Below are positions 1-6,478 of a DNA stretch of 9,583 bases, piece after piece; within the stretch, counting starts at the first letter, position 1; every line of letters starts with the position of its first letter. Both the position numbers and the translations under genes were made by a program. Location of the stretch: contig JAUPMC010000126.1 in assembly GCA_030836605.1 (NCBI GenBank), positions 1 to 9,583 on the forward strand, in the 5' to 3' direction. Source of the stretch: Thermoplasmatota archaeon. GTDB lineage: Archaea; Thermoplasmatota; Thermoplasmata; UBA10834. Under the pieces are notes generated by a model. That model saw nothing but the letters and a program-made list of their open reading frames with translations, did not search any database and had not been told where the DNA came from.

Positions 1-28
1 ACTTGAGATCCGGCAAAACGTTGGACAT
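1..28 (-). CDS. 5' end of a divergent gene, cut by window edge
   Basis: On the minus strand an ATG at 28 opens a frame reading MSNVLPDLK before the window ends. Only nine codons are visible, so no family can be named. The start is supported by context: a GGGAGG Shine-Dalgarno (complement of 35-40) lies 6 nt upstream of the ATG, and an AT-rich TATA-like box (71-79) sits about 46 nt upstream, which would give a short leader carrying that ribosome site. The gene is divergent from the M42 aminopeptidase gene. That this is a real gene is an inference from these signals. Confidence 0.5.
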
Positions 29-34
29 GTCTGG

Positions 35-79
35 CCTCCCGTACCGCCTCGCTCTGATTATCTTATCTCGATTTATAAC
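35..79 (-). promoter_or_regulatory. Promoter and ribosome site of the divergent minus-strand gene
   Basis: Read on the minus strand, positions 79-71 give a TTATAAAT-type TATA box, the clearest AT-rich block in this stretch. Positions 40-35 give GGGAGG, complementary to the 3' end of archaeal 16S rRNA. A start about 25 nt after the TATA centre would fall near 50 and leave a leader of about 20 nt before the ATG at 28. Confidence 0.45.
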
Positions 80-101
80 TTGCCCAATCAATCGCTGCTC
101 A

Positions 102-122
102 GGTTCCACGACCTGGGGAACC
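102..122. promoter_or_regulatory. Inverted repeat in divergent promoter region, possible operator
   Basis: GGTTCC (102-107) and GGAACC (117-122) form a perfect 6-bp inverted repeat around a 9-nt spacer. It lies between two divergent genes, upstream of the TATA-like box at 71-79. A second small hairpin (CCCG 125-128 / CGGG 132-135) followed by four T lies next to it. No gene on the plus strand ends here, so a regulator-binding site fits better than a terminator. The region 29-216 has no gene that I can see. Confidence 0.3.
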
Positions 123-216
123 CTCCCGAGGCGGGTTTTAGCCGAGTGCAGCCAGCATTAGACGTAGCAAGGGTTATCTACGGAAAGTCCGTTGATGCGC
201 CAGGGAGAGGTTTCTC

Positions 217-1335
217 ATGAGGACGGAATCGTTGAAGTTCTTGGAAGAGCTCACGAACTGCTTCGGCCCATCGGGGTTCGAGAAGGAGCCCGCGCGGATC
301 GTCAAGAAGTACGTGTCCCAGTATGCGGACGGCGTGAGCACGGACAAGCTCGGGTCGTTCCTGTTCACGAAGAAGGGCAGCGCCGACAAGCCCGTCATCC
401 TCATCCCGGGGCATGTGGACGAGGTCGGGTTCATCGTGTCGTCGATCAACAAGCACGGGTTCCTCACGTTCAACCCGCTCGGCGGATGGTTCGACCAGGT
501 CCTGCTCGGGCAGAGGGTCAAGGTCCGGACCGCCAAGGGCATCGTCCCTGGCATAATCGCGGCCAAGCCCCCGCACCTGCTGCCAGCTGAGGAGAGGAGC
601 AAGGTCGTCACCAAGGACAAGATGTTCATAGACATAGGCGCGTCGAACGAGGAAGAGGCGAAGGAGATGGGCGCCAGGATAGGCAACCCCATCATGCCCG
701 ACTCGTGCTTCTCGACCATGGAGAAGAGGATCTTCAAGGACGGCAAGAGGAAGGGCACTGACACGATCGCGATCGGCAAGGCCTTCGACGACAGGATCGG
801 CACGTTCATCGCGGCCGAGGTCGTCAGGACCCTGAAGGAGCAGGGCATCAAGCACCCCAACACCGTCGTCGGGGCGGCCACGACCCAGGAAGAGGTCGGG
901 CTCAGGGGCGCGAGGACGACCGCCCACGTCGTGAACCCGGACGTCTGCCTGACACTGGAGGTGGACATCGCCGGGGACGTGCCCGGCATCGAGGCGAGCG
1001 AGGCGCCCACGAAGATGGGGTACGGCCCGTCCATCACGACCTACGACTCATCCATGATACCGAACCAGGAGCTGCTCGAGTTCGTCCTCGGAGTGGCGAA
1101 GAAGGCGAAGATCCCCTACCAGCTGTCCCAGATAGCCCGGGGAGGGACCGACGCCGGGATCATACACATATCCAACGCCGGCTGCCCGAGCCTGGTGATA
1201 GGCGTGCCGACGAGGCACATCCACGCCCACGCGGGCCTGCTGAGCCTCACCGACACTGAGAACACCGTCAAGCTCCTGATCGAGGTCATCAAGAAGCTCG
1301 ACAGGAAGACCGCCGACGGATTCACGGCGATCTGA
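217..1335 (+). CDS. M42-family metallo-aminopeptidase (TET/glutamyl aminopeptidase type)
   Basis: A cytosolic dinuclear-metal aminopeptidase of 372 aa that likely trims peptides released by the proteasome. Family members assemble into dodecameric tetrahedral (TET) particles. The metal-site motifs are all visible: GHVDEVG (His66, Asp68), AFDDRIG (Asp191, bridging), QEEVG (Glu225 catalytic base, Glu226), LEVD (Asp250) and the RHIHAH segment near 333-338, where His336 is the likely last ligand. The N-terminal CFGPSGFE is also typical of M42. Length is usual for the family (about 340-370). The ATG has an AGGGAGAGG ribosome site (202-210) 6 nt upstream. It is the first gene of a cluster with the helical protein (13-nt gap) and dut. 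Substrate preference (Glu/Asp, Leu or Lys) cannot be read from the sequence. Some relatives are annotated as endoglucanase or CelM, which is probably a legacy error. Confidence 0.93.
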   Translation: MRTESLKFLEELTNCFGPSGFEKEPARIVKKYVSQYADGVSTDKLGSFLFTKKGSADKPVILIPGHVDEVGFIVSSINKHGFLTFNPLGGWFDQVLLGQRVKVRTAKGIVPGIIAAKPPHLLPAEERSKVVTKDKMFIDIGASNEEEAKEMGARIGNPIMPDSCFSTMEKRIFKDGKRKGTDTIAIGKAFDDRIGTFIAAEVVRTLKEQGIKHPNTVVGAATTQEEVGLRGARTTAHVVNPDVCLTLEVDIAGDVPGIEASEAPTKMGYGPSITTYDSSMIPNQELLEFVLGVAKKAKIPYQLSQIARGGTDAGIIHISNAGCPSLVIGVPTRHIHAHAGLLSLTDTENTVKLLIEVIKKLDRKTADGFTAI

Positions 1336-1348
1336 GGCGAGTGGCAAG

Positions 1349-1927
1349 ATGGCGGGAGTCCTCGACCCTGTCCTGCACAAGGAGCTCGGCGAGGCCAAGG
1401 CAGCTTTGGCAAGGCACGGGATCGTGATAATGAGGGGCGTCGAGACCGAGCTCGAGCCCGCGATCATGGTCGCCGTCAGGGACTCGCTCGCGTCCTCCCC
1501 CGGGAAGCTCAAGGGGATGAGCGACGACCAGCTCGACAAGTTCATGGACAAGGTGAGGGGCGCCGCGGCCAAGTCCACCAAGGAGCTCTCGTTGCTGCAC
1601 ACCCACCTGCTGGCGAAGCTGGGCACGGAGTACATCGCCGACCTCGTGGACGAGCTCGACGGGATCGACCAGCTCTTCCGGTGGGAGAGGATAGCCAAGG
1701 CCTCCGGGCCCGTGGACGAGCTGCTCAAGGACAAGGGGTTCAGGCCCGTGTCGATACCAGGCCCCAGGGAGGTCTCCGACGCCTTCGCGGTGGAGCTCGA
1801 GGAGAAGTGGCCCTCCGCGTTCAAGAGGTTCAGGTCGCTGGCTGAGGACGCGGCCAAGGCCCTGCGGGAAGAGGGCGAGCGGGACAAGCGGGCCGAGCCG
1901 AAACCGGCCAAGCGCAAGAAGGGGTGA
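1349..1927 (+). CDS. Uncharacterised helical, highly charged cytosolic protein
   Basis: I do not recognise this 192-aa protein. It has no signal peptide, no membrane segment and no cysteine. Its composition is rich in Lys, Glu, Asp, Ala and Leu, with heptad-like spacing that suggests mostly alpha-helix (roughly residues 5-22, 35-50, 58-75, 78-105, 110-125 and 140-178). It ends in a basic tail, KPAKRKKG, that could touch nucleic acid. The ATG lies 13 nt after the M42 stop, with only a weak GAGG upstream, so translation is probably coupled. Its stop is embedded in the ribosome site of dut. The high GC at third positions and conserved gene packing support a real gene. Position beside M42 and dUTPase gives no firm functional hint. 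Confidence 0.75.
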   Translation: MAGVLDPVLHKELGEAKAALARHGIVIMRGVETELEPAIMVAVRDSLASSPGKLKGMSDDQLDKFMDKVRGAAAKSTKELSLLHTHLLAKLGTEYIADLVDELDGIDQLFRWERIAKASGPVDELLKDKGFRPVSIPGPREVSDAFAVELEEKWPSAFKRFRSLAEDAAKALREEGERDKRAEPKPAKRKKG

Positions 1928-1932
1928 GACAC

Positions 1933-2418
1933 TTGGCGGTGCTCTCCGACGCGGACATCTTGGCGAGGCTCAAGTCCGGCTCCCTGAGCATCGGCTCGTT
2001 CGCCGAGAAGAACCTCACGCCCAACGGGTACGACGTGACGGTGGCCGAGGTATGGATGCCGTCATCGGACACGAGCGTCAAGAGAGGGGTCGCGCGCGTG
2101 CCGGGGGGCGCGTGGTTCACGATCGGCACGCTCGAGTACCTCGAGTTCCCGTCGGACCTGGTCGGCGAGATATGGATCAGGACCAGCTGGGTGAGGAAGG
2201 GCATATTGTCCTCTTTTGGCAGAATAGACGCCGGGTTCCACGGGAACCTGACCTTTTCGGCTTTGAACGCGTCCCAGAGGCCCGTCGACATCCCGATAGG
2301 CGAGAGGTTCGCCCAGGTCGTGTTCGAGGAGCTCAAGTCGCCGCCCCTGAAGACATACAAGGAGAGGTCCGGCAACTACCAAGGACAGCGGGGCATCACC
2401 CTCGAGCCCCTGCGTTAG
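1933..2418 (+). CDS. dut: dUTPase, archaeal type (dCTP deaminase/dUTPase superfamily)
   Basis: Hydrolyses dUTP to dUMP and PPi, keeping uracil out of DNA and supplying dUMP for thymidylate synthesis. The protein has the trimeric dUTPase/dCTP-deaminase fold: the LSDADIL start, TPNGYDV (near 29-35), IRTSWVRKG (82-90), SFGRIDAGFHGNLT (94-107, with the catalytic-water Asp at 99), IGERFAQVVF, and a C-terminal GNYQGQ motif. The last two resemble what I recall of Pyrococcus archaeal dUTPases. dCTP deaminases have a catalytic Glu in the segment after GNLT; here Ser109 stands there, which argues against deamination. I prefer the TTG at 1933 because GGGGTGA (1921-1927) lies 5 nt upstream. A GTG at 1924, overlapping the previous stop, would add three residues. 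It ends in TAG, so amber serves as a stop here. Confidence 0.88.
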   Translation: MAVLSDADILARLKSGSLSIGSFAEKNLTPNGYDVTVAEVWMPSSDTSVKRGVARVPGGAWFTIGTLEYLEFPSDLVGEIWIRTSWVRKGILSSFGRIDAGFHGNLTFSALNASQRPVDIPIGERFAQVVFEELKSPPLKTYKERSGNYQGQRGITLEPLR

Positions 2419-3419
2419 ATGAACGACAGGTCGAAGGCGTAGAAGCTCATCGTCGGGCTGTAGCTCTTGACCTTCCGCCGGCCGAGCTCCTTCATGACCT
2501 TCCCCTTCCTGACGGCGGCGTCGGCTATCTTCCCGAACTCCGAGTCGAGGTCCTCGTCCTCCATGATCTCGTAGAAGTGGATGACCCCTCCCGGCTTGAG
2601 GGCGGCGATCGCCTCCGACAGGAAGTCCTTCGCGCTGTGCGGCAGGTTCATGATGATCCTGTCCGCGGGCTCCAGCTTAGATATCTCCTGCCTGGCGTCG
2701 CCCAGGACCGGCTCGACCACGGCCACCTTGTTCAGCGCGATGTTCTCCTTCATGTATCGGATGGCCTCGGGGTTCGTGTCTATCGCGTAGACCACCTTCG
2801 GCCTCCGCGTCTTCGCGATCATGATCGAGAACGGGCCTATGCCGGCGAACATGTCGATGACGACCTCCCCGGGCTGGACCTGCCGCGCCACGATGTCGCG
2901 CTCGGTCGCCAGCCTAGGCGAGAAGAACACCGATTTCACGTCCATCTTGAAGACGAGCCCGTACTCCTTGTGCGTCGTCTCGGTGGTGTCGTCCCCGGCC
3001 ACGACCCTCAGGTCCCTGGTCCTGTACTCCTCCTTGACGCCCGAGTCCACGCACACGGTCCTGACGGCGCCCTGGACGGCCATGATGGCCTTCCCGATCT
3101 CCCCCGCGTGCGGGAGCACCTCCTCGCTCATCTTGACTATCGCGACGGACCCGAGGACGTCGTACGACGACGGCAGCTCGGACCTGAGGCCGTTCGGCAC
3201 ATCGACGAGCACCCGGTAGTCCTTCACCTGCTCCTGGAGCTCCTCGAAGGCCATCGTCTCGAAGGGATACCCGAGGTCGACCCTCTGTGTGACTGGGAGG
3301 TACACGTTCTTCGCGTCGGACCTGACCTGGAGCCCCTTCCTGAGCGCGCCCTTCTCCATCAGCCTCTTGCGGACGGGCTCGGCCTTCTTCCTCGGGACCA
3401 CCACACACAGCGAATCCAT
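2415..3419 (-). CDS. trm5: tRNA (guanine37-N1)-methyltransferase Trm5
   Basis: Transfers methyl from S-adenosylmethionine to N1 of G37 in tRNAs, preventing +1 frameshifting. In many archaea it is also the first step of wyosine formation in tRNA-Phe. The 334-aa protein has a small N-terminal domain (about 1-70), a middle region with the typical FFSPRLATER segment (165-175), and a Rossmann methyltransferase domain with SAM motif I DMFAGIGPFSI (189-199), the acidic AIDTNPEA strand (212-219) and the Trm5 signature NLPHSA (258-263). Length and motif order match archaeal Trm5. The ATG is probably leaderless: a TTATCTAT box is centred 26 nt upstream and no ribosome site is evident. The TAA stop overlaps the dut stop by 4 bp, tail to tail. 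Confidence 0.93.
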   Translation of the reverse strand: MDSLCVVVPRKKAEPVRKRLMEKGALRKGLQVRSDAKNVYLPVTQRVDLGYPFETMAFEELQEQVKDYRVLVDVPNGLRSELPSSYDVLGSVAIVKMSEEVLPHAGEIGKAIMAVQGAVRTVCVDSGVKEEYRTRDLRVVAGDDTTETTHKEYGLVFKMDVKSVFFSPRLATERDIVARQVQPGEVVIDMFAGIGPFSIMIAKTRRPKVVYAIDTNPEAIRYMKENIALNKVAVVEPVLGDARQEISKLEPADRIIMNLPHSAKDFLSEAIAALKPGGVIHFYEIMEDEDLDSEFGKIADAAVRKGKVMKELGRRKVKSYSPTMSFYAFDLSFI

Positions 3420-3440
3420 CGAGGGCCTATCGGCTTCCTC

Positions 3441-3449
3441 GATAGATAA
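3441..3449 (-). promoter_or_regulatory. TATA box of trm5 (leaderless start)
   Basis: On the minus strand positions 3449-3441 read TTATCTATC, centred about 26 nt before the ATG at 3419. That is the spacing expected if transcription begins at the start codon itself. The 51-bp gap between the methyltransferase gene and trm5 shows no good Shine-Dalgarno close to the ATG, so trm5 looks independently transcribed rather than read through from the upstream operon. Confidence 0.5.
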
Positions 3450-3470
3450 CCCAATCGGAGTGCGGGCAGG

Positions 3471-4859
3471 TCAGCCCCAGTCGTCCTCCCTGAGCGGCAC
3501 GCCCAGCCCGGACATCTTCCGCTTGTACTCCCTTATGACCCTCATGTACTCCTTGCTCGGGCGCCTTGCCTCCGGGTCCCAGCAGTCGTAGAGCGTCTTG
3601 CCGAGCGGCGGGTCCGCCAGGCGCTTCTCGTACCCCGGGACGAGCCTCAGCACCAGCTCGTTCGCGTCCGCCAGGCTCATGCCGGCGACCGCGTGCCCCA
3701 CCTGGGCGGAGACCCTCGGCTCGACCGGCGTCGTCCGGTCCTCCTGCTTGTTCGACGCGACCCCGAGGGACTCGATGTGCATGCCCGACGTGACCGCGGC
3801 GGTGACCGATGCGGTGGTCTCGTTGAGGCACATGGGCGTGCACGGCCCCGCGGAGGTGTAGTTCAGGTTGACCGTCAGCAGGTGCGTGTTCCTGGACACC
3901 GCCTGGCCCGTGACGCTTATCAGCCACAGCAGCTCCCTGCAGCTGCTCGACACGTACCTCAGGTGCAGCGGGAACGGCAGCAGCCAGCTCGACTGATAGG
4001 TGAGCACGCCCATCATATGGTGGGCGACGTTGGATACGGTGGTGCCCTCCGGCCCGCCCGCGTACCCGCCCATCATCGGGCCGAAGCACATGCCTATGGC
4101 GCCGCCGATCCCGAGGACGGCCGTGACCTTGTTCAGCCTCGCGAAGTCGACCTTCATCGGGTCCATGCAACAGATCATGTATCCGTCCGACTGGCGCAGG
4201 CCGTACTTCGGGTGCAGGGCGCCAGCGAGCGCGATGTCCGACTCCGCGGTCGACAGGGTGTTCATGACCGGGATGCCCTGGCGGCCGACGCGGTTGCACG
4301 CCTCCCTGAACAGGACCGCGTTCCTCTGGGCCCCCAGGACCTCGAGCGGGGACGCGGGCCTTATCCTCATGCCGCCGACCCGCGTGAGCGCCGGGGTCGT
4401 GATGGCGTCCGTCTCCGGTATCTCGGCGTAGCCCTCGACCAGCGTCAGGAACGACCTGTCGCTGGAGCACGCCCCTCCACCGGCGCCCAGGAGGCACCAT
4501 GGCGGGGACTTGTCCCCGACCCCCCTCGTCCTCATCAGCTTCCGGTCCATGCCCTCGCCGAACCAGAGCTCGCTCGGGGCGAACTGGAGGGCGTTCCTGA
4601 CCTCCTTCTCCGTGTATGATATGACCCTGTTGGTGTTCGTGCAGTACGCGCCGACATCGACCACGAGGTCGAAGGCCGCCTTGAAGACGTCGTCCGCGAG
4701 GGACGGGTCGTCCGGGATGGGCGTCGCCGGGTCGAACTTGATGTCGTACTCCTTCACCTTCTCAGCGACCTTGCCGGCGAAGAGCCTCAGCTGGTAATCG
4801 GTCTCGCTCATCGGCTTGCCCTCGAGCGCCTTCCTCATCACATCCAGTATCTGGACCAT
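3471..4859 (-). CDS. MtmB-family corrinoid methyltransferase lacking pyrrolysine
   Basis: Homologue of monomethylamine:corrinoid methyltransferase (MtmB), which moves a substrate methyl group to Co(I) of its partner corrinoid protein. 462 aa against about 458 for MtmB. Family landmarks from N to C terminus (numbered from the ATG): GAYCTNTNRVISYTE (70-84), RGVGDK (112-117), the GRQGIPV segment (192-198), MGGYAGGPEGTT (263-274) and SAGPCTPMC (336-344). The residue matching Pyl202 of M. barkeri MtmB is Met199, coded by ATG at 4265-4263, so there is no amber codon. Residues matching E229, E259 and Q333, which line the Pyl pocket, appear to be Met228, Cys258 and Leu332. Methylamine is therefore an unlikely substrate. 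I chose ATG 4859 because a perfect GGAGGTGA ribosome site, overlapping the corrinoid gene's stop, lies 5 nt upstream. A GTG at 4868 would give a GTGA overlap and three more residues. Second gene of the operon. Confidence 0.85.
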   Translation of the reverse strand: MVQILDVMRKALEGKPMSETDYQLRLFAGKVAEKVKEYDIKFDPATPIPDDPSLADDVFKAAFDLVVDVGAYCTNTNRVISYTEKEVRNALQFAPSELWFGEGMDRKLMRTRGVGDKSPPWCLLGAGGGACSSDRSFLTLVEGYAEIPETDAITTPALTRVGGMRIRPASPLEVLGAQRNAVLFREACNRVGRQGIPVMNTLSTAESDIALAGALHPKYGLRQSDGYMICCMDPMKVDFARLNKVTAVLGIGGAIGMCFGPMMGGYAGGPEGTTVSNVAHHMMGVLTYQSSWLLPFPLHLRYVSSSCRELLWLISVTGQAVSRNTHLLTVNLNYTSAGPCTPMCLNETTASVTAAVTSGMHIESLGVASNKQEDRTTPVEPRVSAQVGHAVAGMSLADANELVLRLVPGYEKRLADPPLGKTLYDCWDPEARRPSKEYMRVIREYKRKMSGLGVPLREDDWG

Positions 4860-4864
4860 CCGTG

Positions 4865-5512
4865 TCACCTCCCCTTCGCGAACTTGGTCGCGAGCCTGAC
4901 CGCCGACACGGCATCCTTGCCCCAGCCGTCCGCACCTATCTCCTTTGCCCAGTCCTGCGTCGTCGGCCCCCCGCCGACCAGGAAGGCGCGCTTCCTCCTC
5001 TCGCCCGAGGCGCGGAGGTAGTCCACGATGTCCTTCTGCGAGCCTATGGTGCTCGACATCAGCGCGGATGCGCCTATGACCTTGGCCCCCTTCGACTTCG
5101 CCTCGTCCACGAACACCGAGGTCTTGACGTTCACGCCGAGGTCCACGACATCGAACCCGCCGGCCATGAGCAGGCTGGAGACGATGTTCTTCCCGATCTC
5201 GTGCACGTCGCCCTGGACGGTGCCGATGACGACCGTGGCCTTCGAGGTCTTCTGTCCCTTGGGGACCAGCGGCAGCAGCAGGTCGAGCGCGGACTTCATC
5301 GCGTCCCCCGCCAGCATCAGCTCGGGGAGATAGACCTCCATCCTCTCGAACTTCTCGCCGACCTGCTCGATGGCAGGCACAAGGCCCTTCTCAATTGCCT
5401 GCAAAGGGTCCACCTTGGCGTTGATGGCGGCCTTCGCAGCAGACACCGCGGCTGCTGAATCGTACTTCAATATCGAGTCCTGCAGCTGCTTCAATAGCTT
5501 GTCAGCGCTCAC
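4865..5512 (-). CDS. Methyl-accepting corrinoid protein (MtmC/MtbC/MttC type)
   Basis: Cytosolic cobamide-binding protein that carries the methyl group between a substrate methyltransferase and a second methyltransferase. Residues 1-88 form the helical cap seen in methionine synthase-like corrinoid proteins. Residues 92-215 form the B12-binding Rossmann domain, with GDVHEIG (101-107; His104 is the lower cobalt ligand), SAL (149-151) and GGG (180-182), i.e. the full DxHxxG...SxL...GG signature. Length (215 aa) is normal for the family. The GTG at 5512 is preferred because AGGAGGG (complement of 5521-5527) lies 8 nt upstream. Another GTG at 5518 is too close to that site. The same frame stays open far upstream to 6037 but shows no corrinoid homology there and runs antisense to dphB. 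It precedes the MtmB-like gene, its obvious partner. No RamA-type reactivase or MtbA-type second methyltransferase is in the window. Confidence 0.93.
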   Translation of the reverse strand: MSADKLLKQLQDSILKYDSAAAVSAAKAAINAKVDPLQAIEKGLVPAIEQVGEKFERMEVYLPELMLAGDAMKSALDLLLPLVPKGQKTSKATVVIGTVQGDVHEIGKNIVSSLLMAGGFDVVDLGVNVKTSVFVDEAKSKGAKVIGASALMSSTIGSQKDIVDYLRASGERRKRAFLVGGGPTTQDWAKEIGADGWGKDAVSAVRLATKFAKGR

Positions 5513-5585
5513 AGACACTTCCCTCCTGAAGACTGACCCCGATCCCCACGAACGGCGATAGTCCCCGGGGGTGCAATGGCCTAGG

Positions 5586-5617
5586 CGTTTAAGACCATAT
5601 CCGGGAACGCTTAAGAC
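5586..5617. promoter_or_regulatory. Tandem 10-bp direct repeats upstream of corrinoid operon
   Basis: CGTTTAAGAC (5586-5595) and CGCTTAAGAC (5608-5617) match at 9 of 10 positions and start 22 bp apart, about two turns of the helix. They lie in the 171-bp divergent region between the corrinoid operon (start 5512) and dphB (5684), about 75-105 bp upstream of the corrinoid start codon. They could be two half-sites of a regulator or doubled core-promoter elements for the minus-strand operon. The sequence does not decide between these. Confidence 0.4.
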
Positions 5618-5648
5618 ACCCTCCCGCAGAATCCGAGCGCCGGGGAAG

Positions 5649-5660
5649 AAAAGTAAATCA
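5649..5660 (+). promoter_or_regulatory. Likely TATA region of dphB
   Basis: The purine-rich AAAAGTAAATCA stretch is the only AT-rich block just before dphB. Its centre is about 29 nt upstream of the GTG at 5684, and no convincing ribosome site precedes that codon, which suggests a leaderless or very short-leader message. The box is a weak match to the archaeal consensus. Confidence 0.35.
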
Positions 5661-5683
5661 ACGAGTGATGGGTTGGACGTCCC

Positions 5684-6478
5684 GTGACCGCCGGGAGACC
5701 CGCGCACGGGAGCTTGGTCTTCGTCGGGCTCGGGCTCGACGACGAGAGAGGCATGACCCTGAGGGGGCTCGAGGAAGCGAAGGCCGCGGACGTCGTCTTC
5801 GCCGAGTTCTACACCTCGACGCTCAGGCAGGGCTCGATCTCCAGGCTCGAGAAGGCTCTGGGCAAGGAGATACGCGTCCTGTCCAGGCAGGAGGTCGAGG
5901 ACGCGAGCGCCCTGCTCGAGGCGTGCAAGGACGGGAAGGTCGTCCTCCTGGTCGCCGGGGACCCGATGGCCGCGACCACGCATGTCGACCTGAGGATCAG
6001 GGCGCACGCGGCGGGGACGCGCACATCGGTCGTGCACGGCCCGTCAGTCTTCACGTCCGTCGCGGGCCTGCTGGGCCTCCAGCACTACAAGTTCGGCCGG
6101 ACGACCACGCTGCCGTTCCCCCAGGAGGGGTACTCGCCCACGAGCCCGTACGATGTCGTTTGCGAGAACATCTCCAGGCGCCTCCATACGCTCGTGCTCC
6201 TGGACATAGACGCGGACCACTCGAGGTACATGACGGCCAACGAGGGGCTCCACCTGCTCATGGACTTGGAGGGGAGGGTCGGCAAGGGCGCGCTGACGAA
6301 GGACACCGTGGTCTGCGTGGTCGCGCGCGCGGGGTCCGACGACGCCGTCGTGAGGGCCGGGCGCATCGGGGACATCCTGGACGAGGACTTCGGGCCTCCG
6401 CTGCACTCGATAGTGGTCCCTGGCAAGCTCCACTTCATGGAGGAGGAGGCCCTGAGGGCCTTCGCCGGGCTCAGCTGA
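5684..6478 (+). CDS. dphB: Diphthine synthase (SAM-dependent methyltransferase)
   Basis: Methylates the 3-amino-3-carboxypropyl histidine on elongation factor 2, the second step of diphthamide synthesis. The 264-aa protein belongs to the tetrapyrrole methylase-like fold: GLGLDDERGMTLRGLE (15-30), FAEFYTS (39-45), the AGDPMAATTH SAM loop (91-100), HGPSVFTSVAGLLGLQHYKF (118-137) and the TTLPFP that follows are characteristic of DphB. Usual length is about 250-265. The GTG at 5684 fits a leaderless start from the TATA-like box 29 nt upstream. A TTG at 5714 would begin exactly where most family members begin (VFVGLGL) and cannot be excluded. Its stop overlaps the convergent peptidase gene by 8 bp. 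The neighbours share no pathway with it. Confidence 0.93.
   Translation: MTAGRPAHGSLVFVGLGLDDERGMTLRGLEEAKAADVVFAEFYTSTLRQGSISRLEKALGKEIRVLSRQEVEDASALLEACKDGKVVLLVAGDPMAATTHVDLRIRAHAAGTRTSVVHGPSVFTSVAGLLGLQHYKFGRTTTLPFPQEGYSPTSPYDVVCENISRRLHTLVLLDIDADHSRYMTANEGLHLLMDLEGRVGKGALTKDTVVCVVARAGSDDAVVRAGRIGDILDEDFGPPLHSIVVPGKLHFMEEEALRAFAGLS

Noticed and set aside
124..139. Hairpin plus T-run as an intrinsic terminator
   Set aside because: Only a 4-bp stem, and no plus-strand gene ends before it; more likely incidental or regulatory.
174..1037. Long minus-strand frame opposite the M42 peptidase
   Set aside because: It is the complement of a coding frame with all metal-site motifs. Its Ser/Pro/Thr-rich composition looks non-coding.
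1933..2418. dCTP deaminase
   Set aside because: The start resembles dCTP deaminases, but the catalytic Glu region reads LTFSALN with Ser, and the ERFAQVVF and GNYQGQ segments match archaeal dUTPase.
2052..3449. Long open plus-strand frame (465 aa) opposite trm5
   Set aside because: Arg/Asp/Gly/Leu-rich composition typical of a shadow frame in GC-rich DNA. It runs antisense to a clear trm5 and through the dut end.
3427..4500. Minus-strand frame rich in Arg and Gly inside the methyltransferase gene
   Set aside because: Out-of-frame shadow of the MtmB-like protein, whose frame shows strong family motifs.
5513..6037. N-terminal extension of the corrinoid protein up to 6037
   Set aside because: No homology, antisense to dphB, and it would discard a good ribosome site before GTG 5512.
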